Shown: in pieces, positions 17,122 through 25,839 of the stretch
Layout: the number at the start of each line of letters is the position of its first letter
Position numbering within the stretch: position 1 is the stretch's first letter
Assembly (NCBI GenBank): GCA_030156535.1
Contig: JASGMJ010000024.1
Span: 1-64,000 of the forward strand
Direction of reading: 5' to 3'
Length of the DNA: 64,000 nt
Origin: Candidatus Sumerlaeota bacterium
GTDB taxonomy: Bacteria > Sumerlaeota > Sumerlaeia > SLMS01 > JAHLLQ01
Notes under the pieces: model-generated
The model's database searches: none
What the model saw: only the letters and a program-made list of their open reading frames with translations
What the model was told of the DNA's origin: nothing
Made by a program: the position numbers and the translations under genes

Positions 17122-18731
17122 CGGCGACGGGCAGGAACGCCACCACTCCCTCTTCGGCAGTGCGGCAATGCCTTGATGCACGCACCTGGCTCTTTCGCCA
17201 CACGGGCATCTTTGGCAAGGACGTGTTGCAGTACGCACGCATTCCCGCCGTCATCGGCGCGCTGCTTCTGCTGATCGTGCTGGGGTCAGGCGTGGCCGAC
17301 GCTGTACTCAACACGGGCTCCGTCACCACGAGTGACGCCGGCGACTTCTTTCGGTTCGGGCTGCTCGCCGTTGCGTTCGTGCTCGGCGTGGCGATGGCGG
17401 GCGAAGAGGAAGAAGACGGCACGCGCATCTTTCTCGGGCGTTTGCCCGCGGGCGCGCTGCAACTGCTGCTGCCGCGCCTGGCGGCGGCGGCCCTGTTGTG
17501 GGCCGTATGGTTCGTTGTTGCCGGGTCGGCCATCGCGCTTTCCGTGGGGATCTTTCCTCCGAAGTTCATCGCCGATGCTATCGCCGAACCCGGCGTCTAT
17601 TTGTTCGGCGAAAGCGGCTTGTTGTTCACCATTGCGCTCTTCCTCACGGGATTCGCCGCGACAAGCTGGATCACGCGCAACGTCGTCCTCGCCGCCGCGG
17701 TGGGGGGCATTGCACAGATCCTCTACTGGCTCTCCTTTCTGCTTTTCATCGCGCTCTTCATCAAGGACGAGCCACTGCGCTGGAACAGTCTGATCCGCGT
17801 GGACGTTCGTGCGTACTCTTTCCATGCACACGTTTCGTGGAGCATGTTGATGGCCGCGGCGCTCGCATGGCGTTACCACACATGGACCGAGGGAGCGCCC
17901 ACGTTCTGGGAAAGCTTCTTCGACAAACCGTCATCTCTGCAAGGGGGAAGCGCGGGAGAGGGCCGGTCGCTCAGGCTCGACCCCTCCCGCGTTTTGATTC
18001 CGCACACCATTGGCTGGGCAATCGCACTCGCCATCGGCTCCTTCACCCTGGCGCGCGAGATGAACAAGATTGCCCAGAACGATCTCGAAGTCTTCGGCCC
18101 CCAGCTTGCCCTGATGCTGACGCTGGCGTCGGCGTTCCTCGGCGCCGCCGCGCTGCATCGTGGCGAGCGCGAACCCGGCACGTTCTTTCTCGGCGGCCTT
18201 CCCGTGCCCCCGCGTGCGTTCCTGAATGCACGGCTGCGCCGGCTTGCGGCGGCGGCCGTCGCCCTGAGCGTCGTCACCCTGCTGGCATGTGCCCTGGGCG
18301 GCGCAATGAGCCCAAAGATGAGCGACGTTTTCGTGCGCCAGATATCGCTCGTCCTCATCGGCACGGTTTCCGTCGCCTTCCTCGGCTTCTGGGCCCGCTA
18401 CTTCCAGCGCTCGCTGCTCATCGCCGGACTGATGGCGTCGGTGCTCGGATTCGTCTGGATGATGGCGGCATGGCTGCTGTTCTTCTCGCTGAACAGCGGA
18501 ATCGCCTACACTCTTCCGGAACGGGTGGAGCACGTGGTCTGGCCGCTTGCGGTCATGCTCGGCGTGCCGTTCGCCCTGATCCACGTTACGGCACGTGGCT
18601 CCCTCGTTCCGGAACTCAACGAACGTCCCCGCAACGTCGTGTATTTGTTTGTCTCGACGCTCGCCCTGATCTGGGGGCCCGCGCTCATCACGTTCTCACC
18701 CCTCGACGCACTCGTGCTGCTCTTTAATTAG
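17118..18731 (+). CDS. ABC-2-like permease with internal duplication
   Basis: A 537-residue integral membrane protein with about 12 hydrophobic segments. Two halves share a pattern. The first has GEEEEDGTRIFLGRLPAGAL then RLAAAAL. The second has GEREPGTFFLGGLPVPPRAF then RLAAAAV. Each follows a long hydrophobic stretch. The protein therefore looks like two ABC-2 permease units joined in tandem, which could serve as a complete transmembrane domain with two copies of the preceding ATPase. The start is supported by the ATGA overlap with the ATPase gene. Confidence 0.8.
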   Translation: MTATGRNATTPSSAVRQCLDARTWLFRHTGIFGKDVLQYARIPAVIGALLLLIVLGSGVADAVLNTGSVTTSDAGDFFRFGLLAVAFVLGVAMAGEEEEDGTRIFLGRLPAGALQLLLPRLAAAALLWAVWFVVAGSAIALSVGIFPPKFIADAIAEPGVYLFGESGLLFTIALFLTGFAATSWITRNVVLAAAVGGIAQILYWLSFLLFIALFIKDEPLRWNSLIRVDVRAYSFHAHVSWSMLMAAALAWRYHTWTEGAPTFWESFFDKPSSLQGGSAGEGRSLRLDPSRVLIPHTIGWAIALAIGSFTLAREMNKIAQNDLEVFGPQLALMLTLASAFLGAAALHRGEREPGTFFLGGLPVPPRAFLNARLRRLAAAAVALSVVTLLACALGGAMSPKMSDVFVRQISLVLIGTVSVAFLGFWARYFQRSLLIAGLMASVLGFVWMMAAWLLFFSLNSGIAYTLPERVEHVVWPLAVMLGVPFALIHVTARGSLVPELNERPRNVVYLFVSTLALIWGPALITFSPLDALVLLFN

Positions 18732-18753
18732 GGACGGAGTCAGGAGACCTCTC

Positions 18754-20658
18754 ATGCCATTGCGCACGATCTGGAGAAACAAGCTGCTCCTCGCCGGCCT
18801 CGTCGCCGCCATTCCCATCCCCCTCGTCTTCATTGGGGCAACCCGCGGCCTGCCCACGGAACGCATCGCCAACACGTTCCTCGAAAGCTCCCACCAGGTG
18901 CTGGAAGACACCTACGGGCCGAGTATCTACGACGAGTACACCAAGTACCTCAACACGGACGACGCAACAACCGTCACCATTCCCCTCGGAATGCCGATCC
19001 TCGGCGCCTTCCATGCCGCGGATGCACCGGCGGCGAATGATGAAATGGCGTGGCTTGCCGAACAGAACAGCGACATCTTCGCCTACTACGACGACCTCGC
19101 AACACGCGGCATCGCATGGGACTGGATCAGCGAGGATCGCCCCCCGCAGGAGAGCTTCCGGGTTCCAAACTTCCTGACAATCCAGATTGCCACCAAACTG
19201 CGAACCGGCATGGCCATCGACGCGGCGGGCGACGGCAACTGGGACGCCGCCATCGAACACGCCACGCAGGCCGCGCATCTCTCCGACCCGGCGCAAGGCA
19301 GCTTCCTGATCGGCTACCTGATTTCCGTCGCGGGGCGTTCCATCGCCTACGGCGGTTTCACGCGCCTGCTCGACGAACAACCCACAACGGAGCAAAGCCG
19401 CGCGGCCGCCCTGCGTCTCAACGAACTTGCCGCAACGGACCCGCGCTTCACCGACGCCCTCATTCTCGCCGAGTCCGGGTTCATGATGCGCTACCTGGGC
19501 AGCTTCGAGAAGAGGGAGGACGTTCCAAAGTTCGTGTCGGGAACCTACGCGGAGGGCATGCTCCTGCTCCAAACCCTCGCCGCCGTGGGCGAGCGCTCCG
19601 GCGAGATCGCCGACCCGGATACCCGCGCCTGGTTCCGCCGCAACACCGATGCCCAGCCTGAATTTGCCAATCCAATCAAGGCCCTCTCCATCACGATTCC
19701 CTGGACGCGCTTTGCCGTGGCGCGCAAGAAGTTGCAGGACCTCGCCGTGGAAGACCCCGCATTCCTCGCTGCGTCCCCTCTCGCGGGAACGGCGGCGGAC
19801 GAACTCCCTCCCGAGGAACGCATCTTCCTGCAACGCGCCATGTTCTACAGCAATGTCAGCGATATGTTCACGCGCAGCCGCACCTCCATGACGTATGCGC
19901 GCCTCGCCCAGGCCGCCTACGCCGCGCGCGTCCATCGCAGCGAAACCGGTGCGTGGCCCACGTCGACCGACGATCTCGACCCCGCCCTCTTTCCCCCGCT
20001 TCCTCCGGGCTCAAACATGGTGACGCCCCCGGAGGGAAGCATCAACGAGTTCATGGACAACCAGACGCCCTACGGGCCGTTCCACTGCGCTGTTCTTCCC
20101 GTCGACAACAACCTCGCCAACGCGATCATCGGCCACTACTTGGACTATGGAATCCGCAGCGACTCCGCAAGTGGGCCGAGCAATCTCCTGCTCGAAACAC
20201 GCGAGGACGGCACCCGCTCGCTCGACGTCCTGCGTGGCGTCTTCGCACAGGAGGGCCAGCAACAGGCCCTTGCCTACGTGCGCCAGAGTCTTCTCGGACT
20301 CCCCAACGGTTACGTTCGCCAGGTCGACTTTCTCACCCCCGAAGGCCAGGACATCACCGACGAACAGCTCATCGCGTGGGGCTCCGCCCAGCAGGCCACG
20401 GGTTGGGACCGAACGTTCGAGGCAAGCAAACGGAGCTTCCTCCCCGTTCCCGACTATCTGCGCGAGGAGTCCGCCGGCGACACCACCCAGCCGCTCCCCG
20501 TCGCAACCATGCGCCTGCGGGCCGAGTTCCCCGGCGAGATGTTCGTCCTGTGGTCCAACGGACCCGACGGCGACGACGACCGCGCGCAAACGATCTACGA
20601 CCCCACCAACGGCGCCATCTCCAACGGCGACATGATCATCTTCCCCGGAGGACTGTGA
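18754..20658 (+). CDS. Exported hypothetical protein, 634 residues
   Basis: Not recognised. An N-terminal hydrophobic segment (residues 11-30) would anchor or export it. The body is helix-rich (residues 120-340 repeat Ala/Leu/Asp-rich helices, perhaps TPR-like). A segment around 385-410 reads ARLAQAAYAARVHRSETGAW then PTSTDDL, a phrase typical of pilin-like and Planctomycete exported proteins. The C-terminus YDPTNGAISNGDMIIFPGG matches the end of the pilin at 36257-36865 (YDPSNGTLSDGDIIRSQKF). It follows the ABC permease gene by 22 bases with AGGAGACC before the ATG, so it is probably the last gene of that operon. Confidence 0.65.
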   Translation: MPLRTIWRNKLLLAGLVAAIPIPLVFIGATRGLPTERIANTFLESSHQVLEDTYGPSIYDEYTKYLNTDDATTVTIPLGMPILGAFHAADAPAANDEMAWLAEQNSDIFAYYDDLATRGIAWDWISEDRPPQESFRVPNFLTIQIATKLRTGMAIDAAGDGNWDAAIEHATQAAHLSDPAQGSFLIGYLISVAGRSIAYGGFTRLLDEQPTTEQSRAAALRLNELAATDPRFTDALILAESGFMMRYLGSFEKREDVPKFVSGTYAEGMLLLQTLAAVGERSGEIADPDTRAWFRRNTDAQPEFANPIKALSITIPWTRFAVARKKLQDLAVEDPAFLAASPLAGTAADELPPEERIFLQRAMFYSNVSDMFTRSRTSMTYARLAQAAYAARVHRSETGAWPTSTDDLDPALFPPLPPGSNMVTPPEGSINEFMDNQTPYGPFHCAVLPVDNNLANAIIGHYLDYGIRSDSASGPSNLLLETREDGTRSLDVLRGVFAQEGQQQALAYVRQSLLGLPNGYVRQVDFLTPEGQDITDEQLIAWGSAQQATGWDRTFEASKRSFLPVPDYLREESAGDTTQPLPVATMRLRAEFPGEMFVLWSNGPDGDDDRAQTIYDPTNGAISNGDMIIFPGGL

Positions 20659-20667
20659 AACGGAAGA

Positions 20668-20793
20668 AGTTTTCAGTTCTCGGTTTTCAGTTCTCAGTTT
20701 TCAATGCTGCGATCAAGAGACAGAGTGTCTACCATGTCTTGATCGCAGCCTCGCAGCTCCTTAACTGAAAACTGAGAACTGAAGACTGAAAAC
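20668..20793. repeat. Long imperfect inverted repeat with TTTTCAGTTCTCAG arms
   Basis: The outer arms are AGTTTTCAGTTCTCGGTTTT onward (from 20668) and CTGAAAACTGAGAACTGAAG onward (from about 20764 to 20793). The inner stem is a perfect 13-base pair, GCTGCGATCAAGA (20706-20718) with TCTTGATCGCAGC (20737-20749). The arms contain internal direct repeats of TTTTCAGTTCT. The element lies between convergent genes, is more AT-rich than its surroundings, and may act as a bidirectional terminator or be a small non-autonomous mobile repeat. Confidence 0.8.
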
Positions 20794-20797
20794 TCCC

Positions 20798-21292
20798 CTA
20801 ACAATCCTCCAGCCCCGGCTCCTGATCGAGGTCATAGATCCCCATGCGGTTCTCGAAGGGCACGGGCACCGCACCCACGAGCTTGTTGTAGAACCCCTCG
20901 GGGCCTGCTCCGCCAATAATGGCGTAGGCATAGCCGAGATCGCGCAACCCCCGCAGGGCCGCGATGCCGAGCGCCGCGCCAATGCCCTTGCCGCGCAACT
21001 CGGGGTCCACCCCCGTCGGGCCAAAGTAATTGCGACGCGTCGCCTCGTAGGCCGCAAAGCCCACGATGCGCTTTTCCGCCGTCAGCGCGATGTAGCACGT
21101 GATCGGCTGATGGGCGAAACACACGGCCGCCTCGTCCGCCCAGCCGTGCTGGAAATGCTCGCGGATGAAGGCGTCGAGCGCGGGGCGGTCCCACGGATGC
21201 GGGCGGCGGATCGTAATGCCCTCCGCGCGCAGCGACTTCAGAAGATCGCCCAGCGGCGGCAGGGCAACGAGCGAGCAAATCATGTCGGGCAT
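20798..21292 (-). CDS. GNAT-family N-acetyltransferase
   Basis: A 164-residue enzyme that transfers an acetyl group from acetyl-CoA to an unknown substrate. The acetyl-CoA loop is PELRGKGIGAALGIAAL (about residues 100-116), preceded by the strand IVGFAAYEATRRNYFGPTGV. The N-terminal part ITIRRPHPWDRPALDAFIRE is typical. The C-terminus ends EPGLEDC. Two starts are possible (21292 and 21283); neither has a strong ribosome binding site, and the longer in-frame extension to 21460 lies in repeat-bearing spacer. Confidence 0.85.
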   Translation of the reverse strand: MPDMICSLVALPPLGDLLKSLRAEGITIRRPHPWDRPALDAFIREHFQHGWADEAAVCFAHQPITCYIALTAEKRIVGFAAYEATRRNYFGPTGVDPELRGKGIGAALGIAALRGLRDLGYAYAIIGGAGPEGFYNKLVGAVPVPFENRMGIYDLDQEPGLEDC

Positions 21293-21483
21293 GGGGCGAG
21301 TTTCCCGTTCTGAATTTTCCGTACCCCGTGTGTGGGGGGGAGGGGACGCGGTTTCGAGTTCGCTACGCCCGGCGCCGGGAGGGGGCAAGGCTGGAGGGCC
21401 GCGGAAGTGCCCCCGCTTTGCTGCCAGAGGGCTGCTGCAAAATCGGAGTGCGCCGTGCATGAGCAGTTGAGGAGAAGGGGGAA

Positions 21484-21630
21484 ACGGTCATGGCGAAGCC
21501 AGGCGGTACTGCCTCGAAGAGGCAGAATCCCCCAGCCCAGGGCAAGCGCCGCATGGCGCGCCGCCCTGGGAAAGCGCATGGCCTCGTCGCGCACCCCGAA
21601 GGTGGTGCGATCCGCACTCAACGTCTCTTC
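21484..21630. repeat. Dispersed hairpin repeat, unit A, copy 2
   Basis: Second copy of 291-435. It keeps the CCTCGAAGAGGC palindrome, the large CCCAGGGC/GCCCTGGG stem and the CACCCCGAAGGTGGTGCGATCC block. Differences are scattered single bases and small indels, as expected for an old non-coding repeat. Confidence 0.8.
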
Positions 21631-21648
21631 TAAATCGACCCTTGGGAT

Positions 21649-21760
21649 CGCGCCGCTTTCAGGGCGCGGTCTCTGTTGGTGGCTGCACCCAGGGCGGCGC
21701 GCCTTGCCCTGGGCTATGGGATTCGGCCCCGTTGGGGCCATCGCGGCCGCAACGTGGCCA
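21649..21760. repeat. Dispersed hairpin repeat, unit B, copy 2
   Basis: Second copy of 1-120. It lacks 8 bases in the middle of the CCCAGGGC stem. It sits 18 bases after unit A, whereas at the left end of the window unit B precedes unit A with 170 bases between. The rest of 21293-21925 has no gene that I can support. Confidence 0.8.
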
Positions 21761-21851
21761 CCTCCGACTTCTCGGGAAGGACGCCCGACAAGCAGCCCGG
21801 ACTCCTGCAGGGGTCCAACACACACAACTGTCGGAGAGCCGGTCGATGAAG

Positions 21852-21887
21852 GCCACAATAAGAAGCCGCCCCCTTGCGGGAGCGGCT
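21852..21887 (-). terminator. Probable terminator of the lamin-tail gene
   Basis: Read on the minus strand, the hairpin AGCCGCTCCC-GCAA-GGGGGCGGCT is followed by TCTTATTGT. The stem is GC-rich with one bulge and the tail is moderately T-rich. It lies about 40 bases beyond the stop codon at 21926. Confidence 0.6.
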
Positions 21888-21925
21888 CCGGTGTTCGCTT
21901 GTCTTGCCCGAAAGGGTGGGACCGC

Positions 21926-23302
21926 TTATTCCATCGTCATCCAGTCGGTGACGGAGGAAGTGATGGGGTCCGGGGCCGTGATCGACAGGGCGTCGAAGTT
22001 CGCACGCACCGTGCCCGTGCCAGCACCGTCGGACTCGCGGTAGCCAACGCCAACGAAGCCCTTCCAGACCGGCTCGCCGGTGAGCGTGTGGATCGCCACG
22101 TCATCGACGAGGAACTCGATGTCGCTGCCGTTGCAGTTGATGGCGAGCTTCACCCATGTGTCCGCCGCGATCGCCACCGGCGTTCCCAGCTTCTCGTAGG
22201 TGCTCTTGTACGCCTTCACTGCCTGCGCCGTGTTCGCCAGGAAGTCGATGTTGATGCCGTAGTAGGAATCGCCGTAGGTGCTGATCGGCTCGACGATGTC
22301 GTAGCTGGCCGCCACGTTGTTCTCGACGTTGGTGACGCGCGCCATCAGGCCGGCATCTTCCTGCACCGTCGTGGTGGCGTTGAAGAAGTAGGCGGTGACC
22401 TTGTAGTCGTCGCCCAGCAGGCCCATGAGGTGGGCTGCGTCGCCGCCGCCGGTGTTGTCCTTGATCGAGGCCCATTCCGCCGGGGTCGTTGCGTCGGGGG
22501 AGTTGGGGATCGAGGCCGGAACAGCCGTCGCGGCCGTCTCAAGGACGATGTCGACGAACGCGGGGATCCAGACTTCGCCCAGACCGGTGGCCTGGCTGAA
22601 GTCTTCCGTGATCGGAAGCGTGGACGTCACCGAAGCCGCATTCGACTCGCCGGGGGTGCGCACGAACATCGTGTGGAAGTCCGTCCAGTTGTCGTCGGTG
22701 TCGGCGCCGTCGGGATAGCGGCCGATGCTGGCGTCGATGAAGGGAGCAGTCGGCTCGGGGGTAGCAGCCGAGGTGCCCGTCTGGGTGTTCCACTCGTCGT
22801 CGCCACCGAGACCGGTGGGATCGCCTTCATAATCCGTCGCCGCAAGGCTGCCGGGTTCAGCTGTCCCGGGGGTGGTGTCGTACTGGGTGAAGTAGGCAAC
22901 CGCGTCGATGACCGTGTTGCCCGAGCCCGTGTCCTTCGTGCGCAGCACGATGGCGTCCGGGTCGCCGTTCTGGATCAAATTCTCGTCCGGAGTCACGTCA
23001 AGATCAGTGTTGGGGACGGTGGCCGCGTTGGCCGAGATCACGAAAAAGCCGTCGGCGGGGATTGTCTGCCCGGCGAGGTCAAAGGTCTGATAGGCGGTTC
23101 CATTGCTCGCGGTGATCAGAACGAGTTCGCAGTCGCTGAGGTCATGGCTGGCCGGGCCGTAGAGTTCGATGAACTCGTTGGCGTCGGTACCGTCCGCGAC
23201 GACGCCCACTTCGTTGATCACAACCTGCCCGGGGGTGGTAGCGAAGACGGCGGACGATGCAAGCACCGCCGCAACCATGCCTAATGTCTGTTGTACCTTC
23301 AT
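21926..23302 (-). CDS. Secreted lamin-tail-domain protein
   Basis: A 458-residue exported protein. The signal peptide is residues 1-21 (ends AVFA, as in the LamG protein at 1116-2675). A lamin-tail (LTD) domain spans about 24-145, with VVINEVGVVADGTDANEFIE, ELYGPASHDLSDCELVL and GTAYQTFDLAGQTIPADGFF. A second beta-rich region (about 230-450) resembles a concanavalin-like fold: WVKLAINCNGSDIEFLVDDV is the LamG-like strand. LTD domains occur in many bacterial surface and extracellular proteins and are thought to bind or display. RBS GGAGAAG lies 5 bases before the ATG. Confidence 0.85.
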   Translation of the reverse strand: MKVQQTLGMVAAVLASSAVFATTPGQVVINEVGVVADGTDANEFIELYGPASHDLSDCELVLITASNGTAYQTFDLAGQTIPADGFFVISANAATVPNTDLDVTPDENLIQNGDPDAIVLRTKDTGSGNTVIDAVAYFTQYDTTPGTAEPGSLAATDYEGDPTGLGGDDEWNTQTGTSAATPEPTAPFIDASIGRYPDGADTDDNWTDFHTMFVRTPGESNAASVTSTLPITEDFSQATGLGEVWIPAFVDIVLETAATAVPASIPNSPDATTPAEWASIKDNTGGGDAAHLMGLLGDDYKVTAYFFNATTTVQEDAGLMARVTNVENNVAASYDIVEPISTYGDSYYGINIDFLANTAQAVKAYKSTYEKLGTPVAIAADTWVKLAINCNGSDIEFLVDDVAIHTLTGEPVWKGFVGVGYRESDGAGTGTVRANFDALSITAPDPITSSVTDWMTME

Positions 23303-23400
23303 GCTACTTCTCCTTCAGAAGAATGGAATATGTGCCAATGTAAGTATAAGGATACGGTGTCACCGGGTCCCGTCAAGGGATTTGCACTGGGCCTGGCCCT

Positions 23401-23445
23401 AAAAAAAGACGTCAGCCCGCCGACCTCTGAAGGGTCCGCGGGCTG
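23401..23445 (-). terminator. Intrinsic terminator of the MalK-type gene
   Basis: On the minus strand the stem CAGCCCGC/GCGGGCTG (23438-23445 with 23413-23420) is followed, after GACGTC, by seven T. It is a textbook terminator about 40 bases downstream of the stop at 23482. Confidence 0.88.
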
Positions 23446-23481
23446 GCATTTGCAGGTGGAGGTTGCCGTTCCCCGCCCCTC

Positions 23482-24591
23482 TCAGACGATTGTCAGCTCC
23501 GTTTTGGCGTCGAAGAGGTGGATCTTTTTCAGATTTACGAGCAAAGGCATCTCGGCGTCGATCTCCGTCTTGATGTGCGGGCCGACGCGGGCAACGAACG
23601 GGTTCTTGCCCGTTGTCATGTACAGGTAGAGTTCGGATCCCATGGGCTCGACGATTTCGACGCGGGCCTTGACTTCGGCCGTCGTGGTGCCCGCCGGGAC
23701 TTCCTCGGCGTCGTGGAAATCCTCGGGACGCACGCCCAAGGCCACGGGGCCACGCTCGACGCCCGCCTCGCGGACTTTCGCCGCGATCTCGTCCGTCAGC
23801 GTGATCTTGAACTTGTCTTCCTGGAAGCACAGCTTGCCGTCTTCCTCGATCAGCTCGCCATCGATGAAGTTCATCGGCGGGGTGCCGATGAAGCCGGCGA
23901 CGAACTTGTTCACCGGCTTGTCGTACAGCGTGATCGGGTCGGCAACCTGCTGCACCAGGCCGTCCTTCATGACGACGATGCGGTCGCCCATCGTCATGGC
24001 TTCCACCTGGTCGTGGGTGACGTAGATCATCGTGGACTGCAGGCGCGCGTGCAGCTTGCTGATTTCCACGCGCATCTGGACGCGCAGCTTGGCGTCGAGG
24101 TTGGAGAGGGGTTCGTCGAAGAGGAAGACCTTGGGCTGGCGGACGATGGCGCGGCCGACGGCGACGCGTTGGCGCTGGCCGCCGGACAGGGCCTTGGGCT
24201 TGCGGTCGAGCAGGTTCTCGATCCCCAGGATGCGGGCGGCCTCCTCGACGCGCTTCTTGATTTCCGCCTTGGGAAAGCGGCGCAGCTTCAGCCCGAACGC
24301 CATGTTGTTGTAGACGGTCATGTGGGGATAGAGCGCGTAATTCTGGAAGACCATGGCGATGTCGCGGTCCTTGGGGGGGACGTCGTTCACAACGCGGTCG
24401 CCGATCTTGATGGTGCCTTCGCTGATTTCCTCGAGCCCGGCGACCATGCGCAGCGTCGTGGACTTTCCGCAGCCCGACGGCCCGACGAGCACCAGGAACT
24501 CCTTGTCCTGAATCTCAAGGTTCACGTCGTTCACGGCTTTCACGTCGCCGGGATAGACTTTATAGAGGCTGTTGAGCGTCACACTGGCCAT
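23482..24591 (-). CDS. Carbohydrate ABC transporter ATP-binding protein (MalK/UgpC/MsmK type)
   Basis: A 369-residue ATPase. Walker A is GPSGCGKSTT (about 37-46), Q-loop in VFQNYALYPHMTV, signature LSGGQRQR, Walker B VFLFDEPLSNLDA, H-loop IYVTHDQVEA. The C-terminal TOBE/MalK regulatory region (about 235-369) has IGTPPMNFIDGEL, ALGVRPEDFHDA and EIVEPMGSELYLYM. Proteins like this energise sugar or glycerol-3-phosphate importers, and one ATPase often serves several. No permease or binding protein lies here, consistent with a shared ATPase. AGGAACGAACC precedes ATG 24591; the frame extends to 24681 without homology. Confidence 0.93.
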   Translation of the reverse strand: MASVTLNSLYKVYPGDVKAVNDVNLEIQDKEFLVLVGPSGCGKSTTLRMVAGLEEISEGTIKIGDRVVNDVPPKDRDIAMVFQNYALYPHMTVYNNMAFGLKLRRFPKAEIKKRVEEAARILGIENLLDRKPKALSGGQRQRVAVGRAIVRQPKVFLFDEPLSNLDAKLRVQMRVEISKLHARLQSTMIYVTHDQVEAMTMGDRIVVMKDGLVQQVADPITLYDKPVNKFVAGFIGTPPMNFIDGELIEEDGKLCFQEDKFKITLTDEIAAKVREAGVERGPVALGVRPEDFHDAEEVPAGTTTAEVKARVEIVEPMGSELYLYMTTGKNPFVARVGPHIKTEIDAEMPLLVNLKKIHLFDAKTELTIV

Positions 24592-24745
24592 GGTTCGTTC
24601 CTGATAGGGCGTCCTGGAATGCCTGCCGGCCGGAAGTCCTCGCCCCCCGTCGGCCCATCCACAGGCAGTAAGAGGGTGCATTCACGCCCGGCGCCACCCG
24701 CGACGCAAGCGGAAGAGGGCGCGCACCGGTGTATGCGTTATCAAA

Positions 24746-25618
24746 CTAACCCGATGCAGACGCATCGGGCTGCAAGTGCGGGTAATTCTTGCGGAAACGC
24801 GCCTGGATGGCCTGGAACTCCGGCGTGTTCACGATGAGGTCGCGGCCACTGAGGTCGAGCTCGGCCGTCATTTCCTGCAGGCGCTCGATGCGGGCCGTGG
24901 TGGCCGGGTGGGTGGCGAGCATCTGCTCCAGGAAGCCGGGGGTCTGGCCGCCGTACAGGGCGTTGAGACGCTCGAAGAACTTGATGCCCTCGCGCGGGTC
25001 CCAGCCCGCCCCCGTCATGGCCTGCACGCCATAGGTGTCGGCCTCGTGTTCGTCCTCGCGCCCGAACTTGCGCATGGCCAGATAGCCGCCGGCCTGCGCC
25101 GCGGCACGGGCGGCCTGCTGGGCGGCGTTGGCCTGCACCTGCGAAGCGAGGAAGTCCGTCGCGACCTGGATGCCCCGCGAGCGTTGGAGCTGCAGGATGC
25201 CGTGGCGCTTCGTGACGTGATTGATTTCGTGCCCGACGACGGCGGCGACCTGGGCCTCGTTCTCGGCAAACAGGATCAACCCGATGTTGACGTAGCAGTA
25301 CCCGCCGGGGATCGCGAAGGCATTGACTTCGCCCGACTCGACAAACTGGAACGTGAAGTCCTGCGCCGTGGCGGGCGAGAAATCGACGAGCCGCTGGCCC
25401 ATGGCCTGCAGCCACGCGTCGGCCTCGGCGTCATGGATCACCGGGTATTCCTGGGCGATCTGCTCGGCGAACTGATCGCCCATCAGGGACTCCACCTGCG
25501 CCGGGTAGGTCAGGGCACTGATCGAGCGCTCGGACGTGCGCAACGCCGCGCAACCTGTCAGCACAAACCCCAGCACCACCAGCAGGCACTGCATTGCCAA
25601 ACGCGCGCGAAAGCTCAT
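24746..25618 (-). CDS. M48-family zinc metalloprotease lipoprotein
   Basis: A 290-residue periplasmic lipoprotein. The N-terminus ends in the lipobox LTGC (Cys23). The zinc site is HEINHVTKRH (about 130-139), with the third ligand in DEHEADTYGVQAM. The preceding phrase AFAIPGGYCYVNIGLI is typical of BepA/LoiP-like M48 proteases. These enzymes help quality control of outer-membrane proteins, so the gene is evidence for an outer membrane. Length is short of BepA (about 490), because the C-terminal TPR part is absent. It has a divergent neighbour, the NamZ-like gene, 220 bases away. Confidence 0.9.
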   Translation of the reverse strand: MSFRARLAMQCLLVVLGFVLTGCAALRTSERSISALTYPAQVESLMGDQFAEQIAQEYPVIHDAEADAWLQAMGQRLVDFSPATAQDFTFQFVESGEVNAFAIPGGYCYVNIGLILFAENEAQVAAVVGHEINHVTKRHGILQLQRSRGIQVATDFLASQVQANAAQQAARAAAQAGGYLAMRKFGREDEHEADTYGVQAMTGAGWDPREGIKFFERLNALYGGQTPGFLEQMLATHPATTARIERLQEMTAELDLSGRDLIVNTPEFQAIQARFRKNYPHLQPDASASG

Positions 25619-25839
25619 GGCAGAAGGACTCCTTCCTCACTGAACAGACAATTGCGGCTCTCATCCTGTTCCCCGGCCGTCCCACCGGCGCAACAGGACG
25701 TTCACAACGTCCCGTCCGACGGGTCCATCTCCCGCCCCCCGCTTTCTCCCTCTTCCGGTACAAAGCCCTGCTTGCCCACTGTCACCCTCCCGGCAACGTT
25801 CCTCCCATCACCCTGGAAATTCCAGCAGGAGAAACCAGC

